DNA from: Micromonospora lupini str. Lupac 08
GTDB taxonomy: Bacteria > Actinomycetota > Actinomycetes > Mycobacteriales > Micromonosporaceae
NCBI RefSeq assembly: GCF_000297395.2
Contig: NZ_HF570108.1
Span: forward strand, 4,367,910 to 4,431,909
Direction of reading: 5' to 3'
Length of the DNA stretch: 64,000 bases
The notes under the pieces were generated by a model, which saw nothing but the letters and a program-made list of their open reading frames with translations, made no database searches and was not told the origin of the DNA. A program made the translations under genes and the position numbers. This document shows, piece by piece, positions 7,709 through 15,981 of the stretch. Numbering within the stretch: the stretch's first letter is position 1; the number at the start of each line of letters is the position of its first letter.

Positions 7709-8605
7709 TCAGTAGCTGGGGCAGGTGTTGCGGTACTCCTCGATCGCCGACCCGCTCGGGCCCGGGCAGAGGAACTGCTCGTAGCGGGTGTCGTCGTCGA
7801 CGAACCGCTTCAACCAGGCCACCATCTGCCGGGCCGTCGGCGTGTTGACCGTCTGCGGGAAGAAGTGGCTCGCGCCGTTCAACTCCAGGTACGCCTTCTC
7901 GGCCGAGGCCGGGATGCTGGTGTAGAACGGCACCGAGTGCGACGCGACAGGCGCGACCGTGTCGCTCTCGCCGCCGATGATCAGCGTGGGCACCCGCAGC
8001 TCGGACCAGCTCTTGTCGGTGTTCCACGGCGCGAGCGGCACGGCGGCCTGCAGCGACGGACGGGCCGACGCGGCCTCCAGGGTGCCGCCGCCACCCATCG
8101 AGTGGCCGGCGACCGCGAGGCGGCTGCTGTCGATCCGGCTGCGCACCGAGCTGCGCCCGGTGAGGTAGTCGAGCGCGGCGAGCAGCTGCCGGCCACGGCT
8201 GTCCGGCTGGTCGAACCGGGTGTTGGTCTCGATCCCGATCACCACGAAGCCGTGCGAGGCGATCCGCGGTCCGAGCCAGCTGATGCTTGACCACGCGGCC
8301 GTGTAGCCGGGCGAGATGGCGATGGCGCCGAACGTGCCCTCGCTGGTGCTGGTCGGGTAGTAGATGACCCCGCCGCCGAAGCCGGTGACGCTCAACGAGG
8401 ACACGCTCTGCGAGGCGGTGGCGAAGGGGCCGCGGCTGGCCTCCAGGATCGCAGTGGTCGGGGCGGGGCCCCGCTCGTACGGGCTGGCCGCCTGGGCGGG
8501 GGCGGGTCCGGTGAGGACACCGGCGGCGAGCAGGGTGGCGGCCAGCGCGAGCCGGACGGCCCGAGCGGGCATGGAACGGGGACGGGTGGTGGTTGGTGAC
8601 GACAC
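7709..8605 (-). CDS. Secreted cutinase / polyester (PET) hydrolase-type alpha/beta hydrolase
   Basis: A 298-residue secreted esterase. The signal peptide (basic start, hydrophobic core, APAQA cleavage site near residue 39) precedes a mature protein that resembles actinobacterial cutinases of the Thermobifida TfCut2 type along its whole length: SPYERGPAPTTAILEAS start, GFGGGVIYYP, ISPGYT. Catalytic Ser169 lies in GHSMGG, Asp215 in GGESDT and His247 in GASHF. Tyr101, Met170 and Trp194 correspond to the substrate-cleft residues of type I PET hydrolases, and two Cys near the C-terminus form the family disulfide. These enzymes hydrolyse cutin and synthetic polyesters outside the cell; activity on plastics is inference. 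GTG 8605 is chosen because AGGGAG lies 8 bases upstream; the frame also has a GTG at 8614. Confidence 0.88.
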   Translation of the reverse strand: MSSPTTTRPRSMPARAVRLALAATLLAAGVLTGPAPAQAASPYERGPAPTTAILEASRGPFATASQSVSSLSVTGFGGGVIYYPTSTSEGTFGAIAISPGYTAAWSSISWLGPRIASHGFVVIGIETNTRFDQPDSRGRQLLAALDYLTGRSSVRSRIDSSRLAVAGHSMGGGGTLEAASARPSLQAAVPLAPWNTDKSWSELRVPTLIIGGESDTVAPVASHSVPFYTSIPASAEKAYLELNGASHFFPQTVNTPTARQMVAWLKRFVDDDTRYEQFLCPGPSGSAIEEYRNTCPSY

Positions 8606-8787
8606 GTCGGGCACTCCCTAGAGTCGAGCGATATCGACGTTCGTCAGTCTTCGCCGCTCCGGTCACCCCGCGCATCGGTGAAATCACCAGTCCCGCCCGC
8701 AGATCGGATCTTCCGTGCGTTTCGGCCCTCCGACCAGGGGTAGGGGTGCAGGGGCCTGCCCAAACGCTCCATGGAGAGGTTCGCCAA

Positions 8788-11049
8788 GTGGATTCCAGCA
8801 AGCCCGCCGAGGCGGTCAAGAACGTCGTGAAGACCGCCACCGAAAAGATCACTGACGCTCTGACTCCCGAGGTGCCCGGCGCCCCGGGCAGCGCACCCCC
8901 GCCCGTCGAGGAGCCGACCTCGCCCCACGATCCCCTGCCGCCGAAGCCGGAACAGGGCGCGCCGCAGACCCGTACGCCCACCGGCGCCGAGACCGGCGTG
9001 CCGGCGACCGCGAAGGGCCAGCAGGGCGCGTACCTGACCACGGCGAACGGGGCGCGGCTGCGCGACACCGACCACTCGCTCAAGGCCGGGCCCCGGGGGC
9101 CGGTCCTGCTCCAGGACCACCACCTGCGCGAGAAGATCACGCACTTCGACCACGAGCGCATTCCGGAGCGTGTGGTGCACGCCCGGGGCGCGGGAGCGCA
9201 CGGTGTGTTCACTGCCTACGGCACCGCCGAGGCGGTCACCAGGGCCGGCTTCCTCAAGAAGGGCCGCGAGACGGAGGTCTTCGTCCGGTTCTCCACAGTC
9301 CTCGGGTCGCGCGGCTCGGCCGACACCGTGCGCGACACCCGGGGCTTCGCCACCAAGTTCTACACCGACGAGGGCACCTTCGACCTGGTCGGCAACAACA
9401 TGCCGGTCTTCTTCATCCAGGACGCCATCAAGTTCCCCGACATCATCCACGCCGCGAAGCCGCACCCCGACCGCGAGATCCCGCAGGCGCAGAGCGCCCA
9501 CGACACCTTCTGGGACTTCGTCTCACTGCACACCGAGGCGCAGCACCACGCCATGTGGAACATGTCCGACCGGGGCATCCCGCGCTCGTACCGGACGATG
9601 GAGGGCTTCGGTGTGCACACCTTCCGCCTCGTCAACGAGGCCGGGGAGACGGTGCTGGCGAAGTTCCACTGGAAGCCGAAGCTCGGTGTGCACTCCCTGA
9701 CCTGGGAGGAGGCGCAGATGCTCGGCGGCATCGACCCCGACTTCCACCGTCGGGACCTCTACGACGCCATCGAGGCCGGCGCGTTCCCCGAATGGGAACT
9801 CGGCATCCAGGTCTTCCCCGACACTCCCGAGGAGACCTTCGCCGGGATCGACCTGCTGGACGCCACGAAGATCGTTCCGGAGGAGCTGGCCGAGGTGCAG
9901 CCGATCGGCCGGCTGGTCCTCAACCGGACGCCGACGAACTTCTTCGCCGAGACCGAGCAGGTCGCCTTCCACCTCGGGCACCTCCCGCCGGGCATCGACG
10001 TCACGAACGACCCGCTGTTGCAGGGCCGGCTCTTCTCGTACGTCGACACGCAGCTCACCCGCCTCGGCGGGCCGAACTTCGCGCAGATCCCGATCAACCG
10101 CCCGCACGCCGCGGTCAACGACATGCTGCGCGACGGCTTCCACCAGCACGCCGTGCACGCCGGGGTGGCGCCGTACCGGCCGAACTCGCTCGACGGTGGC
10201 AACCCCTTCCCGGCCGGCGACGCCGAGCACGCGTTCCTCGACGTGCCGGTGACCGTGGCGCAGGCCCCCAAGGTCCGTGCCAACCCGGCGTCGTTCGACG
10301 ACCACTACAGCCAGGTACGCCTGTTCTGGCTGAGCATGTCGCCGGTCGAGAAGGAGCACATCATCCGGGCGTACACGTTCGAGCTGGGCAAGTGCTACCA
10401 CCAGGCGATCAAGGAGCGCCAGCTCCAGTGCCTCGCCAACATCGACCCGGTGCTGTGCGAGCAGGTCGCCACGGGCCTGGGGCTGCCCGCGCCGCAGCCG
10501 ACGGTGCCGCTTGCCGACGTCGCGCCGAGCCCGGCGCTGTCGCAGGTCGGCAGGGCGTGGCCCGCCGACGGGCGCATGGTCGGGATCGTCGTGGACCCCG
10601 ACGGTGACCTGGACGGCATCGGTGAGGTCCGCCGGGCCGTGTTCGAGGCCGGCATGGTGCCGCTGCTGATCGCCCCGCACGGCGGCATGGTGGACGGCAT
10701 GCCCGTCCAGCGGACCTTCGCCACCGGCCGGTCGGTCGAGCTGGACGCGCTCCTGCTGGCCGGAGCGCCGGTGCCCGCACCGGACGCGCTGCCCGCCCGC
10801 GACGCCAAGGCCGGCCGGCCGGACGCGACGACGGTCGATCCCCGCGTGCTGCTGCTGGTCGAGGAGTGCTGGCGGCACGCCAAGGCGATCGGCGCCTGGG
10901 GCGCCGGCGTCACGGTGCTGGAGCAGGCCGGGGTGGCGGGCACCCCGGGGATCGTGGCCGCCGGCTCGGGCGCCGAGGCGCTGACCGAGGTGCAGCAGTT
11001 GATGGCCGCGCACCGCGTGTGGGAGAGGTTCCCCGCCTCGGTCGGCTGA
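8788..11049 (+). CDS. katE: Large-subunit (clade 2, HPII/KatE-like) catalase
   Basis: A 753-residue haem catalase converting H2O2 to water and oxygen. After a Pro-rich N-terminal extension of about 75 residues comes the catalase core: catalytic His131 in RVVHARG, Asn in DLVGNNMPVFF, and the proximal haem ligand Tyr418 in RLFSYVDTQ. The C-terminal 150 residues (from GRMVGIVVD) form the flavodoxin/GATase-like domain found only in large-subunit catalases, so the protein is full length. GTG at 8788 follows GGAGAGGT by seven bases; the frame is open further upstream, but that part overlaps the hydrolase gene's 5' region on the other strand. Monocistronic, ending at a strong hairpin. Confidence 0.93.
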   Translation: MDSSKPAEAVKNVVKTATEKITDALTPEVPGAPGSAPPPVEEPTSPHDPLPPKPEQGAPQTRTPTGAETGVPATAKGQQGAYLTTANGARLRDTDHSLKAGPRGPVLLQDHHLREKITHFDHERIPERVVHARGAGAHGVFTAYGTAEAVTRAGFLKKGRETEVFVRFSTVLGSRGSADTVRDTRGFATKFYTDEGTFDLVGNNMPVFFIQDAIKFPDIIHAAKPHPDREIPQAQSAHDTFWDFVSLHTEAQHHAMWNMSDRGIPRSYRTMEGFGVHTFRLVNEAGETVLAKFHWKPKLGVHSLTWEEAQMLGGIDPDFHRRDLYDAIEAGAFPEWELGIQVFPDTPEETFAGIDLLDATKIVPEELAEVQPIGRLVLNRTPTNFFAETEQVAFHLGHLPPGIDVTNDPLLQGRLFSYVDTQLTRLGGPNFAQIPINRPHAAVNDMLRDGFHQHAVHAGVAPYRPNSLDGGNPFPAGDAEHAFLDVPVTVAQAPKVRANPASFDDHYSQVRLFWLSMSPVEKEHIIRAYTFELGKCYHQAIKERQLQCLANIDPVLCEQVATGLGLPAPQPTVPLADVAPSPALSQVGRAWPADGRMVGIVVDPDGDLDGIGEVRRAVFEAGMVPLLIAPHGGMVDGMPVQRTFATGRSVELDALLLAGAPVPAPDALPARDAKAGRPDATTVDPRVLLLVEECWRHAKAIGAWGAGVTVLEQAGVAGTPGIVAAGSGAEALTEVQQLMAAHRVWERFPASVG

Positions 11050-11067
11050 CCCGGGTAGTCACCCGAC

Positions 11068-11104
11068 GAGGGGCTGTCCTCCGCCGAGCGGAGGACAGCC
11101 CCTC
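11068..11104. terminator. Bidirectional hairpin terminator
   Basis: A perfect 17-bp stem with a 3-base loop (11068-11084 with 11088-11104, arm begins GAGGGGCTGTCC) lies between the convergent stops of the catalase (11049) and the LLM oxidoreductase (11121). Confidence 0.8.
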
Positions 11105-11120
11105 GGGGCGTTCAGCGAGA

Positions 11121-11990
11121 TCAGCCGATGTCGGCCAGCCGGGGCAGCACCTCGTCGCCGAGCCGCTCGGCGAACTCCACCGGGTGTCGGTCCGGCGTGA
11201 CCTGGACCTCGGTGACCCCCAGCGCCGCGTACGCGGAAACCTCGGCGAGGAACTCGTCGAGGTCCTCCAGCGGCGGCTTGGAGGCCAGCACGGTTTTCTC
11301 GATGCTGTCGTAGTCGCGGCCCTCGGCGGCACAGTGCCCGCGCAGCACGTCCAGCTTGTGCGCGATCCCCTCGGCGCCCGTGCCGAACAGGTTGCAGGCG
11401 TCGGCGTACCGGGCGACCAGCAGCAGCGTCTTCTTCTCGCCACTGCCGCCGATCATGATCGGCGGGTGCGGACGGCGCAACGGCTGGGGCGAGTTGATCG
11501 TCTCCGTGAGCTGGTAGTGCCGCCCGTCGAACGGCCCGTTGTCGTCGCTCCACATCTGCCGGCAGATCCGCAGCGTCTCCTCCAGCCGCTCGAACCGCTC
11601 GGCCACCGGCACCACTGGCACACCGAGGCCGCGCTGCTCCCGCTCGTACCAGGACGCCCCGATGCCGAGCCGGGCCCGGCCGCCGGAGAGCACGTCCAGG
11701 GTCGTCACGGTCTTGGCGAGCAGCCCCGGATAGCGGTACATCACGCCGGCGACCAGCACGCCCAACGTCATCCGCTGGGTCTGCGCCGCGACGTAACCAA
11801 GTGTCGTGTACGCCTCCAACATCGGCTCCTCGGCCGGCGCCAGCGCCTCCATCTGGAAGAAGTGGTCCATGACCGTGAACGACGCCACGCCGGCCTGCTC
11901 AGCGGTGGTGGCCGCCTGGGTGAGGGTCGGCGCGATGGCCGCCGGATCGGCCGGTGTCGAGAAATTCCAGTAGTGCAGCCCGAGCTTCAT
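11121..11990 (-). CDS. LLM-class (F420-dependent type) oxidoreductase
   Basis: A 289-residue luciferase-like monooxygenase-fold protein. MKLGLHYWNFSTPADP at the start, SFTVMDHFFQME near residue 45, GILVAGVMYRYPGLLAKTV and the GRARLGIGASWYEREQRGLG block are hallmarks of the F420-dependent LLM group common in actinobacteria. The frame extends upstream to 12080, but ATG 11990 has GGAGG eight bases ahead. Such enzymes use reduced F420 (or FMN) to reduce or oxidise diverse small molecules; the substrate is unknown. It is transcribed divergently from the acyltransferase/racemase/ligase operon. Confidence 0.87.
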   Translation of the reverse strand: MKLGLHYWNFSTPADPAAIAPTLTQAATTAEQAGVASFTVMDHFFQMEALAPAEEPMLEAYTTLGYVAAQTQRMTLGVLVAGVMYRYPGLLAKTVTTLDVLSGGRARLGIGASWYEREQRGLGVPVVPVAERFERLEETLRICRQMWSDDNGPFDGRHYQLTETINSPQPLRRPHPPIMIGGSGEKKTLLLVARYADACNLFGTGAEGIAHKLDVLRGHCAAEGRDYDSIEKTVLASKPPLEDLDEFLAEVSAYAALGVTEVQVTPDRHPVEFAERLGDEVLPRLADIG

Positions 11991-12139
11991 GTTCGGCACC
12001 TCCACGACCGAGCCTAGTAGTGGCCCTCGGATACTCAACGCGCCGCGCGAAAGCTGGTTGGATCCCCCGTCGGAGTCCATTACCGGTTCATGACAATTCG
12101 CGGATCGGGCGGGGATATCCGGCTGGCAACTTCGGTCGG

Positions 12140-13285
12140 GTGATCCAAGAGCTGTCTTTCACCGAGTCGCGACCCGACGGGTACGACGCCGACACGCGCG
12201 TCCGGTTCCGTCACCGACGGCGAAGCGAGGCCGGCGCCGGCACGGGCCGGTCACCGCGCGTGCAGTGGGCCGACGCCGCGAAGGGCGTGTGCATCATCCT
12301 CGTCGTCGCCTGGCACGTCGTCGTCAAGGACTACCTGCAGATCGACTGGCACGTCGGGCTGCCCGTGCCGGGCCTGTGGGGCACGCTCGGCGAGCAGTTC
12401 CTGCCGCTGCGGATGCCACTCTTCTTCACCATTTCCGGCATCTTCGCGGCGAACGCCGTGCAGCGGCCCTGGCGCACCGTCGCCCGCGGCCGCGTCGCCG
12501 GGTTCCTCTACCTGTACGCGGTGTGGCTGCTGATCCACACGGCGGTCCTCGCCCTGGTGCCGGACTTCCCGACCGACCGTGCCACGTCCGCCCTGGGCCT
12601 GCTGGCACAGCTCACGGTCACGCCCTCCAACCTCTGGTACCTGTACGCCCTGGCGCTCTACTTCACGCTCGCCAAGGCGACCCGCCGGCTGCCCCGGTTG
12701 CTTGTCGGCGTACCCGCTGCGGTGTTGTCCGCCGTCGCGGCCGCCGGCCTGCTCGCCACGCCGGGCAACCGCGCGGGCCTCTACCAGAACCTGGTCTTCT
12801 TCCTCGCCGGCCTGTACCTGCGGCCGTGGATCGAGCGGTGGGCGGCGACTGCCACCCGGCGGCGACTCGTGCTGACGGCCGGGGCGTACGCCGTCGCGCT
12901 CGCCGCGATGGCGGCGGCCGGCGCCCAGCGGTGGTTCGGCGTGTGGCCGGTGGTGTCCGTCGTGGCGGTGGCCTTCGGCGTCACCGCCGCCGCCCGGCTG
13001 TCGCGGTGGCCAGCCCTCGGCGACCGACTGGCCGCGCTCGGGCGCATCACACTGCCCATCTACGTCGTCCACATGCCGCTCCTGGCGCTGCTGCACCGCC
13101 TGCTGTCCGGCTCGCTCTCCGGGCTGGACCCGGTGGCCCAGAGCCTGGTCGTGCTCGGCTACCCGATCCTGCTGACCGCGCTCGTCATCGGCCTGAGCCT
13201 GGCCGTGCACCGTTGCCTGCTGCGGGTGCACGCCCGCTGGCTGTTCGCGCTCCCCGGCGGGCGTCGCCCGGCGGTGGCCGGATGA
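12140..13285 (+). CDS. Acyltransferase-3 family membrane protein (VanT-N-terminal-like)
   Basis: A 381-residue polytopic membrane protein. VQWADAAKGVCIILVVAWHV is the classic start of the acyltransferase-3 fold, with the conserved His near residue 60. MPLFFTISGIFAANA and about ten hydrophobic segments follow, ending in a short basic tail. The exact start is uncertain: GTG 12140 is chosen, GTG 12260 is possible and neither has a clear ribosome site. Its stop overlaps the ATG of the alanine racemase by four bases. In enterococcal VanT one polypeptide joins just such a membrane domain to a racemase; here the two parts are separate, overlapping genes. Alternatively it is an unrelated O-acyltransferase acting on cell-wall sugars. 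Confidence 0.75.
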   Translation: MIQELSFTESRPDGYDADTRVRFRHRRRSEAGAGTGRSPRVQWADAAKGVCIILVVAWHVVVKDYLQIDWHVGLPVPGLWGTLGEQFLPLRMPLFFTISGIFAANAVQRPWRTVARGRVAGFLYLYAVWLLIHTAVLALVPDFPTDRATSALGLLAQLTVTPSNLWYLYALALYFTLAKATRRLPRLLVGVPAAVLSAVAAAGLLATPGNRAGLYQNLVFFLAGLYLRPWIERWAATATRRRLVLTAGAYAVALAAMAAAGAQRWFGVWPVVSVVAVAFGVTAAARLSRWPALGDRLAALGRITLPIYVVHMPLLALLHRLLSGSLSGLDPVAQSLVVLGYPILLTALVIGLSLAVHRCLLRVHARWLFALPGGRRPAVAG

Positions 13286-14424
13286 GCGGGCTGGCCGAGG
13301 CGGTGGTCGACCTCGGGGCGATCGCCGACAACGTGCGCACGGTCGCCGCGGTCACCGACACCGCGCTGATGGCAGTGGTGAAGGCGGACGGGTTCGGCCA
13401 CGGGGCGGTGCCTGTCGCCCGGGCCGCGCTGCGCGCCGGCGCCACCTGGCTGGGGGTGACCTCGGCGGCCGAGGCGCTGGCCCTGCGCGGCGCGGGCATC
13501 ACCGCGCCCACGTTGAGCTGGCTGCACCGCCCGAACGACGACTTCGACAAGTTGATCAACGCGGGCGTCGACGTAGGCGTCTCGACGACCACGCACCTGC
13601 ACGCCGTGGCCGACGCGGCCCTGCGCCTCGGCGTGCCCGCGACGGTGCAGCTCAAGGCCGACACCGGCCTGACCCGCAACGGCGCCGGCCGCGACGAATG
13701 GCCCGACCTGGTCACCTGGGCCCGGAAGTACGAGGTGGAGGGCGGGGTCCGGGTGCGCGGTGTGTGGTCGCACCTCGCCGACGCGGACGTGCCCGGCACT
13801 CCCGGGCTGGCCCGTCAGGTGCGGACGTTCTCCGAGGCACTGCGCCTCGCCCGCGGCGCCGGCCTCGACCCCGACCTCGTGCACCTGGCCAACTCGGCGG
13901 CGGCGCTGTCGGCGCCCCGGACCCGCTTCGACCTCTGCCGGATCGGGCTGGCCCTCTACGGCGTCGACCCGTTCGGCGCGCTCGGGCCCGGCGCGTTCGG
14001 GCTGCGCGCGGCCCTGACGCTGCGGACGACAGTGGTCAACGTGAAGCGGGTGGCCGCCGGCACGGGCGTCTCCTACGGGCCGGAGTACGTGACCGCCGCG
14101 CCGACCACGCTGGCGCTGCTGCCCCTCGGTTACGCCGACGGGCTGCCCCGCGCCACCGAGGGCCGCGCGCAGGTGTGGCTCGGCGGCCGGCGCTGCCCGG
14201 TCGTCGGGCGCATCGCCATGGACCAGTGCGTGGTCGACGCGGGTGACCTGCCGGTGGCCATCGGCGATCCGGTCGTCGTGTTCGGCCCCGGCGACGACGA
14301 CACCACCCCGCCGACCGTCGCCGAGTGGGCGCGCTGGGCCGGCACCAACCCACACGAGATCTTGACCGGCATCGGGGCCCGCGTGGGCCGCGACCATCTC
14401 CAGGAAAGGGCGGACGTCGCATGA
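13282..14424 (+). CDS. Alanine racemase family protein (PLP-dependent)
   Basis: A 380-residue type-III-fold amino-acid racemase. The PLP lysine lies in VVKADGFGHG near residue 35, where most alanine racemases read KADAYGHG. GVSYGPEYVT carries the catalytic Tyr, and RIAMDQCVVD is the conserved C-terminal block that contributes to the partner active site. It interconverts L- and D-amino acids, most likely alanine; serine is possible given the VanT-like context. ATGA overlaps couple it both to the membrane acyltransferase upstream and to the D-Ala-D-X ligase downstream, so the operon could make and ligate a D-amino acid at the membrane. Whether it is the organism's main alanine racemase cannot be told here. 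Confidence 0.88.
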   Translation: MSGLAEAVVDLGAIADNVRTVAAVTDTALMAVVKADGFGHGAVPVARAALRAGATWLGVTSAAEALALRGAGITAPTLSWLHRPNDDFDKLINAGVDVGVSTTTHLHAVADAALRLGVPATVQLKADTGLTRNGAGRDEWPDLVTWARKYEVEGGVRVRGVWSHLADADVPGTPGLARQVRTFSEALRLARGAGLDPDLVHLANSAAALSAPRTRFDLCRIGLALYGVDPFGALGPGAFGLRAALTLRTTVVNVKRVAAGTGVSYGPEYVTAAPTTLALLPLGYADGLPRATEGRAQVWLGGRRCPVVGRIAMDQCVVDAGDLPVAIGDPVVVFGPGDDDTTPPTVAEWARWAGTNPHEILTGIGARVGRDHLQERADVA

Positions 14425-15440
14425 CAACGCGACTGGCAGTGCTGTACGGCGGACAGAGCGGCGAGCACGAGGTGTCGCGGCGCTCGGGAGAGAGCATCCT
14501 GGCCGGGCTGGACCGCGAGCGGTACCAGGTCACCGAGGTGCTCATCGACACCGACGGCGGGTGGCACGTCGGCGGCCGTGCCACTCCCCTGCCCCAGGCG
14601 TTGCGGGTGCTACGCGCCCAGGACGTGGTGTTCCCGGCCCTGCACGGCCCGTACGGCGAGGACGGCACCGTCGCGTCGCTGCTGGAGTGGCTCGGTGTGC
14701 CGTACGTCGGCAACGGCGTCTTCGCCAGCGCGGCGGGCATGGACAAGGGCGTCACCAAGCGGCTCCTCGCCGCGGACGGCCTGCGGGTCAGCCCGGGTGT
14801 CACCCTGCGGCCCGGGGAGCACCTGTCGCCGGCCGAGCAGCGGCGACTGGACCTGCCGGTCTTCGTCAAGCCGGCACGGGCCGGCTCCAGCCTGGGCGTG
14901 GTCCGTGTCACGGACTGGGCGGCCCTGCCGGCCGCGCTCGAGCAGGCCCGGGAGGTCGATCCGAAGGTGCTCGTCGAGCAGGGGGCACGCGGTCGGGAGA
15001 TCGACGTCGCCGTCCTGCAGTACCCCGACGGCCGGGTGCAGGCCGGGCCGCCCCTGGAGATCCGGGTGAGCGGCGCCGGCTTCTTCGACTACGACGCGAA
15101 GTACGACGGCGGGGCCGTCTTCCAGATCCCCGCCCCGCTCGACCCGGCAACCACCGAGGTGCTCCAGGACCGGGCGATCCGCGCCTTCCACGCCCTCGAC
15201 TGTCGAGGTCTGCTGCGTGTCGACTTCTTCCTTTCCGGCGAGGGCGCGGAGCCCATCGTCAACGAGGTCAACACCTTCCCGGGATTCACCGCCGCGTCGC
15301 AGTTCCCGCAGATCTGGCAGCGGGCCGGCCTCGAGTTTCCCGCCCTGCTCGACATCCTGATCTCCGGCGCGCTCGTCGACCGTGGCCCGGTCACCCTGGC
15401 CGGGCTGCCCCGGCCGGCGCGGGCGGTCGACCTGGTGTGA
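14421..15440 (+). CDS. D-alanine--D-alanine ligase family (Ddl/Van ligase)
   Basis: A 339-residue ATP-grasp ligase joining two D-amino acids for peptidoglycan. Motifs: GGQSGEHEVS at the N-terminus, LHGPYGEDGT near residue 74, FVKPARAGSSLGV for ATP binding, FFDYDAKY for the omega loop, and VNEVNTFPGFT for Mg and substrate binding. The omega loop has the Tyr-containing AKY of Ddl and D-Ala-D-Ser ligases and lacks the His-containing loop of D-Ala-D-Lac (VanA-type) enzymes. It therefore probably makes D-Ala-D-Ala or possibly D-Ala-D-Ser. It is translationally coupled to the racemase by an ATGA overlap. A second, housekeeping ddl elsewhere is expected but not visible here. Confidence 0.88.
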   Translation: MTTRLAVLYGGQSGEHEVSRRSGESILAGLDRERYQVTEVLIDTDGGWHVGGRATPLPQALRVLRAQDVVFPALHGPYGEDGTVASLLEWLGVPYVGNGVFASAAGMDKGVTKRLLAADGLRVSPGVTLRPGEHLSPAEQRRLDLPVFVKPARAGSSLGVVRVTDWAALPAALEQAREVDPKVLVEQGARGREIDVAVLQYPDGRVQAGPPLEIRVSGAGFFDYDAKYDGGAVFQIPAPLDPATTEVLQDRAIRAFHALDCRGLLRVDFFLSGEGAEPIVNEVNTFPGFTAASQFPQIWQRAGLEFPALLDILISGALVDRGPVTLAGLPRPARAVDLV

Positions 15441-15456
15441 GCGGCGTACGCCCCGG

Positions 15457-15981
15457 TCACCCGAGCGGGCAGGGCCAGGGTGGCCGGGTGCCGTCCGGAC
15501 CGACGAGGGTGACCGGGGCGGAACCCTGTCCCGACACGGCGAACACCACGGTGCAGATGATCTGGTTCGCCGCGACTGTCGACAACGGCAGCACGGCGCC
15601 CGACATCGTCACCGTGATGCCGGGCTCGTCGACACTCGGCGTCACCGTGGCCGGCGCGACGTCGGGTGGCACCTCGCTGCTGAGCCCGGCGCTCCGCTCG
15701 GACGGGGTGGGACCGGCCGCGAGCAGCGCGAGCGTCGCGGCCGGCAACGACGGACCGGGGCTGGGTTTCGTCGCTCGCAGGACCAGCGTCAGCTCGCCGT
15801 GCGAGATCAGGTAGAAGCCCGGGCCCGCCGACGGGCCGCTCACCGCGGCGCGCCCGGTGATGACGTCGCTGGGCCGGACTCCGCAGCCCGCCGTGAGCAC
15901 TGTGAGCAGGAGCCCGCCCGCGAGCAGCATCCGCGCCGCGCGTCGGCGCGACACCGTGCGCCTGCGGCCTGCCCGGATCAC
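15457..15981 (-). CDS. GerMN-like lipoprotein associated with the two-component system
   Basis: This 174-residue protein starts at a GTG that overlaps the kinase stop (GTGA, 15978-15981). A twin-basic N-terminus and hydrophobic segment end in a lipobox LTAGC with Cys near residue 33. The mature part has LALLAAGPTPSERSAGLSSEVPP, which resembles the GerMN fold found in LpqB- and GerM-type envelope proteins. Third gene after a response regulator and kinase, it recalls the CseABC and MtrAB-LpqB arrangements where a lipoprotein modulates the kinase. That role is inference. It ends 16 bases from the convergent ligase gene. Confidence 0.75.
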   Translation of the reverse strand: MIRAGRRRTVSRRRAARMLLAGGLLLTVLTAGCGVRPSDVITGRAAVSGPSAGPGFYLISHGELTLVLRATKPSPGPSLPAATLALLAAGPTPSERSAGLSSEVPPDVAPATVTPSVDEPGITVTMSGAVLPLSTVAANQIICTVVFAVSGQGSAPVTLVGPDGTRPPWPCPLG

